Below are positions 23,801-28,299 of a DNA stretch of 28,299 nt, piece after piece. Within the stretch, counting starts at the first letter, position 1, and the number at the start of each line of letters is the position of its first letter. The position numbers and the translations under genes were made by a program. The DNA is taken from contig JBAMDO010000557.1 of assembly GCA_037074765.1 (NCBI GenBank), forward strand, positions 1 to 28,299. Direction: 5' to 3'. The notes under the pieces were generated by a model that saw only the letters and a program-made list of their open reading frames with translations, was not told the origin of the DNA and did not search any database. This DNA comes from Mansonella perstans. Taxonomy: Eukaryota > Nematoda > Chromadorea > Rhabditida > Onchocercidae.

Positions 23801-25789
23801 TTACCCAAGTTTGAGGTAATTGAATGTTTCGGCCCAGTGTTTCAGCTACTGTGGCTTGAAGTAAAATTTTGGAACGTCCTACAAATTTGTGGGACAACAA
23901 ATACAAACAATTGATGAGAATTTAATGTATGCATTATTGGTTTATCCTGTCTACGACCATACCATGTTGAAAGCACGGCATCTCGTTGATTATAGAATGT
24001 TGAAAATATATGACATGTATTTTTATTTTCAACAGCATCAGTAACCCGTTGATATTTGAATGCACGACAATGATATGTGAATGATGATGGTGTCACGTCG
24101 GTTTAATTACCCAAGTTTGAGGTAATTGAATGTTTCGGCCCAGTGTTTCAGCTACTGTGGCTTGAAGTAAAATTTTGGAACGTCCTACAAATTTGTGGGA
24201 CAACAAATACAAACAATTGATGAGAATTTAATGTATGCATTATTGGTTTATCCTGTCTACGACCATACCATGTTGAAAGCACGGCATCTCGTTGATTATA
24301 GAATGTTGAAAATATATGACATGTATTTTTATTTTCAACAGCATCAGTAACCCGTTGATATTTGAATGCACGACAATGATATGTGAATGATGATGGTGTA
24401 CACGTCGGTTTAATTACCCAAGTTTGAGGTAATTGAATGTTTCGGCCCAGTGTTTCAGCTACTGTGGCTTGAAGTAAAATTTTGGAACGTCCTACAAATT
24501 TGTGGGACAACAAATACAAACAATTGATGAGAATTTAATGTATGCATTATTGGTTTATCCTGTCTACGACCATACCATGTTGAAAGCACGGCATCTCGTT
24601 GATTATAGAATGTTGAAAATATATGACATGTATTTTTATTTTCAACAGCATCAGTAACCCGTTGATATTTGAATGCACGACAATGATATGTGAATGATGA
24701 TGGTGTACACGTCGGTTTAATTACCCAAGTTTGAGGTAATTGAATGTTTCGGCCCAGTGTTTCAGCTACTGTGGCTTGAAGTAAAATTTTGGAACGTCCT
24801 ACAAATTTGTGGGACAACAAATACAAACAATTGATGAGAATTTAATGTATGCATTATTGGTTTATCCTGTCTACGACCATACCATGTTGAAAGCACGGCA
24901 TCTCGTTGATTATAGAATGTTGAAAATATATGACATGTATTTTTATTTTCAACAGCATCAGTAACCCGTTGATATTTGAATGCACGACAATGATATGTGA
25001 ATGATGATGGTGTACACGTCGGTTTAATTACCCAAGTTTGAGGTAATTGAATGTTTCGGCCCAGTGTTTCAGCTACTGTGGCTTGAAGTAAAATTTTGGA
25101 ACGTCCTACAAATTTGTGGGACAACAAATACAAACAATTGATGAGAATTTAATGTATGCATTATTGGTTTATCCTGTCTACGACCATACCATGTTGAAAG
25201 CACGGCATCTCGTTGATTATAGAATGTTGAAAATATATGACATGTATTTTTATTTTCAACAGCATCAGTAACCCGTTGATATTTGAATGCACGACAATGA
25301 TATGTGAATGATGATGGTGTACACGTCGGTTTAATTACCCAAGTTTGAGGTAATTGAATGTTTCGGCCCAGTGTTTCAGCTACTGTGGCTTGAAGTAAAA
25401 TTTTGGAACGTCCTACAAATTTGTGGGACAACAAATACAAACAATTGATGAGAATTTAATGTATGCATTATTGGTTTATCCTGTCTACGACCATACCATG
25501 TTGAAAGCACGGCATCTCGTTGATTATAGAATGTTGAAAATATATGACATGTATTTTTATTTTCAACAGCATCAGTAACCCGTTGATATTTGAATGCACG
25601 ACAATGATATGTGAATGATGATGGTGTGCACGTCGGTTTAATTACCCAAGTTTGAGGTAATTGAATGTTTCGGCCCAGTGTTTCAGCTACTGTGGCTTGA
25701 AGTAAAATTTTGGAACGTCCTACAAATTTGTGGGACAACAAATACAAACAATTGATGAGAATTTAATGTATGCATTATTGGTTTATCTT
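20886..25789 (+). repeat. Array block 3: 16 SL1 units, variable at -7
   Basis: SL1 starts: 21032, 21339, 21646, 21952, 22259, 22566, 22873, 23180, 23487, 23794, 24100, 24407, 24714, 25021, 25328, 25635. The base at -7 is T at 21032; G at 21339, 22566, 23180, 23487 and 25635; deleted at 21952 and 24100; and A elsewhere. The run G-A-deleted-A starting at 21339 recurs at 23487, exactly 2148 bp later, showing a multi-unit duplication. Confidence 0.92.
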
Positions 25790-25907
25790 GTCTACGACCA
25801 TACCACGTTGAAAGCACGACATCTCGTCCGATCTGTCAAGTTAAGCAACGTTGGGCCTGGTTAGTACTTGGATCGGAGACGGCCTGGGAATCCCAGGTGT
25901 TGTAGAC
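25790..25907 (+). rRNA. 5S rRNA: 5S rRNA, intact copy 3
   Basis: Identical by reading to copies 1 and 2 over 118 nt, followed by the same TTTT terminator and spacer. It lies between SL1 genes at 25635 and 26055. Confidence 0.96.
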
Positions 25908-27130
25908 ATCTTTTGCTCAATGAAATGCTTATAATATATATGATTATAGAATGTTGAAAATATATGACATGTATTTTTATTTTCAACAGCATCAGTAACC
26001 CGTTGATATTTGAATGCACGACAATGATATGTGAATGATGATGGTGTACACGTCGGTTTAATTACCCAAGTTTGAGGTAATTGAATGTTTCGGCCCAGTG
26101 TTTCAGCTACTGTGGCTTGAAGTAAAATTTTGGAACGTCCTACAAATTTGTGGGACAACAAATACAAACAATTGATGAGAATTTAATGTATGCATTATTG
26201 GTTTATCCTGTCTACGACCATACCATGTTGAAAGCACGGCATCTCGTTGATTATAGAATGTTGAAAATATATGACATGTATTTTTATTTTCAACAGCATC
26301 AGTAACCCGTTGATATTTGAATGCACGACAATGATATGTGAATGATGATGGTGTACACGTCGGTTTAATTACCCAAGTTTGAGGTAATTGAATGTTTCGG
26401 CCCAGTGTTTCAGCTACTGTGGCTTGAAGTAAAATTTTGGAACGTCCTACAAATTTGTGGGACAACAAATACAAACAATTGATGAGAATTTAATGTATGC
26501 ATTATTGGTTTATCCTGTCTACGACCATACCATGTTGAAAGCACGGCATCTCGTTGATTATAGAATGTTGAAAATATATGACATGTATTTTTATTTTCAA
26601 CAGCATCAGTAACCCGTTGATATTTGAATGCACGACAATGATATGTGAATGATGATGGTGTACACGTCGGTTTAATTACCCAAGTTTGAGGTAATTGAAT
26701 GTTTCGGCCCAGTGTTTCAGCTACTGTGGCTTGAAGTAAAATTTTGGAACGTCCTACAAATTTGTGGGACAACAAATACAAACAATTGATGAGAATTTAA
26801 TGTATGCATTATTGGTTTATCCTGTCTACGACCATACCATGTTGAAAGCACGGCATCTCGTTGATTATAGAATGTTGAAAATATATGACATGTATTTTAT
26901 TTTCAAACAGCATCAGTAACCCGTTGATATTTGAATGCACGACAATGATATGTGAATGATGATGGTGTACACGTCGGTTTAATTACCCAAGTTTGAGGTA
27001 ATTGAATGTTTCGGCCCAGTGTTTCAGCTACTGTGGCTTGAAGTAAAATTTTGGAACGTCCTACAAATTTGTGGGACAACAAATACAAACAATTGATGAG
27101 AATTTAATGTATGCATTATTGGTTTATCCT
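25908..27130 (+). repeat. Array block 4: four SL1 units with 5S stubs
   Basis: SL1 starts: 26055, 26362, 26669, 26976. Indels begin to appear from about 26,890 (one T lost in TGTATTTTATT and one A gained in TTCAAACAG), ahead of the fourth SL1. Confidence 0.92.
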
Positions 27131-27242
27131 GTCTACGACCATACCATGTTGAAAGCACGACATCTCGTCCGATCTGTCAAGTTAAGCAAACGTTGGGCCT
27201 GGTAGTACTTGGTCGGAGACGGCCTGGATCCCAGGTTGTAAC
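27131..27242 (+). pseudogene. 5S rRNA copy 4, many small indels
   Basis: Full-length plan but about 112 nt. Relative to the intact genes it gains one A (GCAAACG) and loses bases in GGTTAG, GGATCGG, GGGAATCCC and GTGTTGTAGAC, which breaks the terminal helix and others. The first 24 nt carry the stub-type bases (CCTGTC, CCATG), while the rest has intact-type GCACGACAT and the full body, so it is also a recombinant between the two unit types. It may be a real pseudogene or a normal gene blurred by sequencing error, since neighbouring units show similar indels. Confidence 0.75.
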
Positions 27243-27693
27243 ATCTTTTGCTCAATAAATGCTATAATTATATGATTATAGAATGTTGAAAATATATGAC
27301 ATGTATTTTTATTTTCAACAGCATCAGTAACCCGTTGATATTTGAATGCACGACAATGATATGTGAATGATGATGGTGTACACGTCGGTTTAATTACCCA
27401 AGTTTGAGGTAATTGAATGTTTCGGCCCAGTGTTTCAGCTACTGTGGCTTGAAGTAAAATTTTGGAACGTCCTACAAATTTGTGGGACAACAAATACAAA
27501 CAATTGATGAGAATTTAATGTATGCATTATTGGTTTATCCTGTCTACGACCATACCATGTTGAAAGCACGGCATCTCGTTGATTATAGAATGTTGAAAAT
27601 ATATGACATGTATTTTATTTTCAACAGCATCAGTAACCCGTTGATATTTGAATGCACGACAAATGATATGTGAATGATGATGGTGTGCACGTC

Positions 27694-27796
27694 GGTTTAA
27701 TTACCCAAGTTTGAGGTAATTGAATGTTTCGGCCCAGTGTTTCAGCTTACTGTGGCTTGAAGTAAAATTTTGGAACGTCCTACAAATTTGTGGGAC
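27694..27796 (+). ncRNA. SL1: SL1 RNA copy with one inserted base
   Basis: The leader, donor, Sm site and hairpin are present, but the middle region reads CAGCTTACTG (one extra T near 27748). Seen in only one copy and in the indel-rich edge. Confidence 0.82.
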
Positions 27797-28001
27797 AACA
27801 AATACAAACAATTGATGAGAATTTAATGTATGCATTATTGGTTTATCCTGTCTACGACCATACCATGTTGAAAGCACGGCATCTCGTTGATTATAGAATG
27901 TTGAAAATATATGACATGTATTTTTATTTTCAACAGCATCAGTAACCCGTTGATATTTGAATGCACGACAATGATATGTGAATGATGATGGTGTACACGT
28001 C

Positions 28002-28101
28002 GGTTTAATTACCCAAGTTTGAGGTAATTGAATGTTTCGGCCCAGTGTTTCAGCTACTGTGGCTTGAAGTAAATTTTGGAACGTCCTACAAATTTGTGGG
28101 C
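28002..28101 (+). ncRNA. SL1: SL1 RNA copy with damaged 3' part
   Basis: The 22-nt leader and donor are intact. One A is lost just before the Sm site (AAGTAAATTTTGG), and the 3' strand of the last hairpin reads GTGGGCCACAAA instead of GTGGGACAACAAA, removing the closing pair. It is either a decayed copy or a sequencing error at the contig end. Confidence 0.78.
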
Positions 28102-28299
28102 CACAAATACAAACAATTGATGAGAATTTAATGTATGCATTATTGGTTTATCCTGTCTACGACCATACCATGTTGAAAGCACGGCATCTCGTTGATTATA
28201 GAATGTTGAAAATATATGACATGTATTTTTATTTTCAACAGCATCAGTAACCCGTTGATATTTGAATGCACGACAATGATATGTGAATGATGATGGTGT

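Larger units (their letters stand above)
7173..28299 (+). repeat. SL1 RNA / 5S rRNA tandem array
   Basis: At least 21.1 kb of head-to-tail units running off the right edge. The common unit is 307 bp: SL1 RNA gene, about 53 bp spacer, 38-nt 5S stub, and about 115 bp leading to the next SL1. The rare unit is about 420 bp and has a full 5S gene. Measured from an SL1 start, the 5S or stub starts at +155 and the stub ends at +192. SL1 starts are given in the block entries; 67 were counted by reading. Most units look identical; a few carry single-base changes. SL1 and 5S are on the same strand. Confidence 0.95.
27243..28299 (+). repeat. Array block 5: last three SL1 units, window edge
   Basis: SL1 starts: 27387, 27694, 28002. 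A further 5S stub begins at 28155, and the window stops about 8 bp before the next SL1 would start. The unit ending at 27694 has one lost T and one gained A and G at -7. The array is open-ended on this side. Confidence 0.9.

Noticed and set aside
7162..27499. Dozens of 123-residue minus-strand open frames starting MYLLSHKF
   Set aside because: They are antisense to SL1 and 5S sequence. Each frame is longer than the 307-bp unit and overlaps the next in another frame (307 is not a multiple of 3), and frames fuse only where a unit is 306 bp. This is the behaviour of a chance frame in a tandem repeat.
27482..27673. 63-codon plus-strand frame in the array
   Set aside because: It arises only from indels at the right edge and runs across SL1 spacer and 5S stub.
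7173..28299. CRISPR-like or satellite DNA array
   Set aside because: Units are long, with no short repeat and variable spacer pattern, and the content is recognisable SL1 RNA and 5S rRNA sequence. It is an RNA gene cluster of a nematode.

Overview
The window looks like the genome of a filarial (onchocercid) nematode. Three observations support this. The DNA is AT-rich with short introns. A spliced gene encodes a protein of the filarial ALT (abundant larval transcript) family. The right 21 kb is a tandem array that combines SL1 trans-spliced leader RNA genes with 5S rRNA, an arrangement known from nematodes. I cannot fix the species; Brugia, Wuchereria, Loa or Onchocerca type genomes all fit.

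Layout. Positions 1-582 are AT-rich sequence with nothing I can support. A possible minus-strand terminal exon with a poly(A) signal lies at 583-858. A decayed minus-strand non-LTR retrotransposon (3' end of the reverse transcriptase ORF) covers about 901-1405. Positions 1929-5720 are the left unit of a tandem duplication of an ALT locus, about 3.8 kb long. Its six-exon gene (2879-4951) encodes a secreted 239-residue protein with two tandem eight-cysteine ALT domains. A second copy starts at 5721, repeats the 5' flank, exon 1 and intron 1, and stops at 7172, at the position equivalent to the base just before the CAG of the exon 2 acceptor. From 7173 to the end of the window there is only the SL1/5S array.

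The array. The dominant unit is 307 bp and carries an intact-looking SL1 RNA gene plus only the first 38 nt of a 5S rRNA gene. A less common unit of about 420 bp carries the same SL1 gene plus a complete 118-nt 5S gene. The two differ by one clean 113-bp deletion. By reading I count 67 SL1 genes, 3 intact 5S genes (9298, 20768, 25790), one 5S copy with many small indels (27131), and 63 copies of the 38-nt 5S stub plus one partial stub at the left edge. SL1 and 5S lie in the same orientation. The numerous 123-residue open frames on the minus strand of the array are by-products of the repeat, not genes.

How the parts relate. The ALT start codon lies 8 nt after a strong polypyrimidine-CAG acceptor in both copies, the form expected for SL1 trans-splicing, so the window holds both a probable trans-splicing substrate and a large bank of leader donors. 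The most interesting points are the spread of a 5S-deleted, effectively SL1-only unit, the two-domain ALT fusion, and the ALT copy cut off by the array. Indels cluster after about 26,880, so the right end may be a lower-quality contig end.
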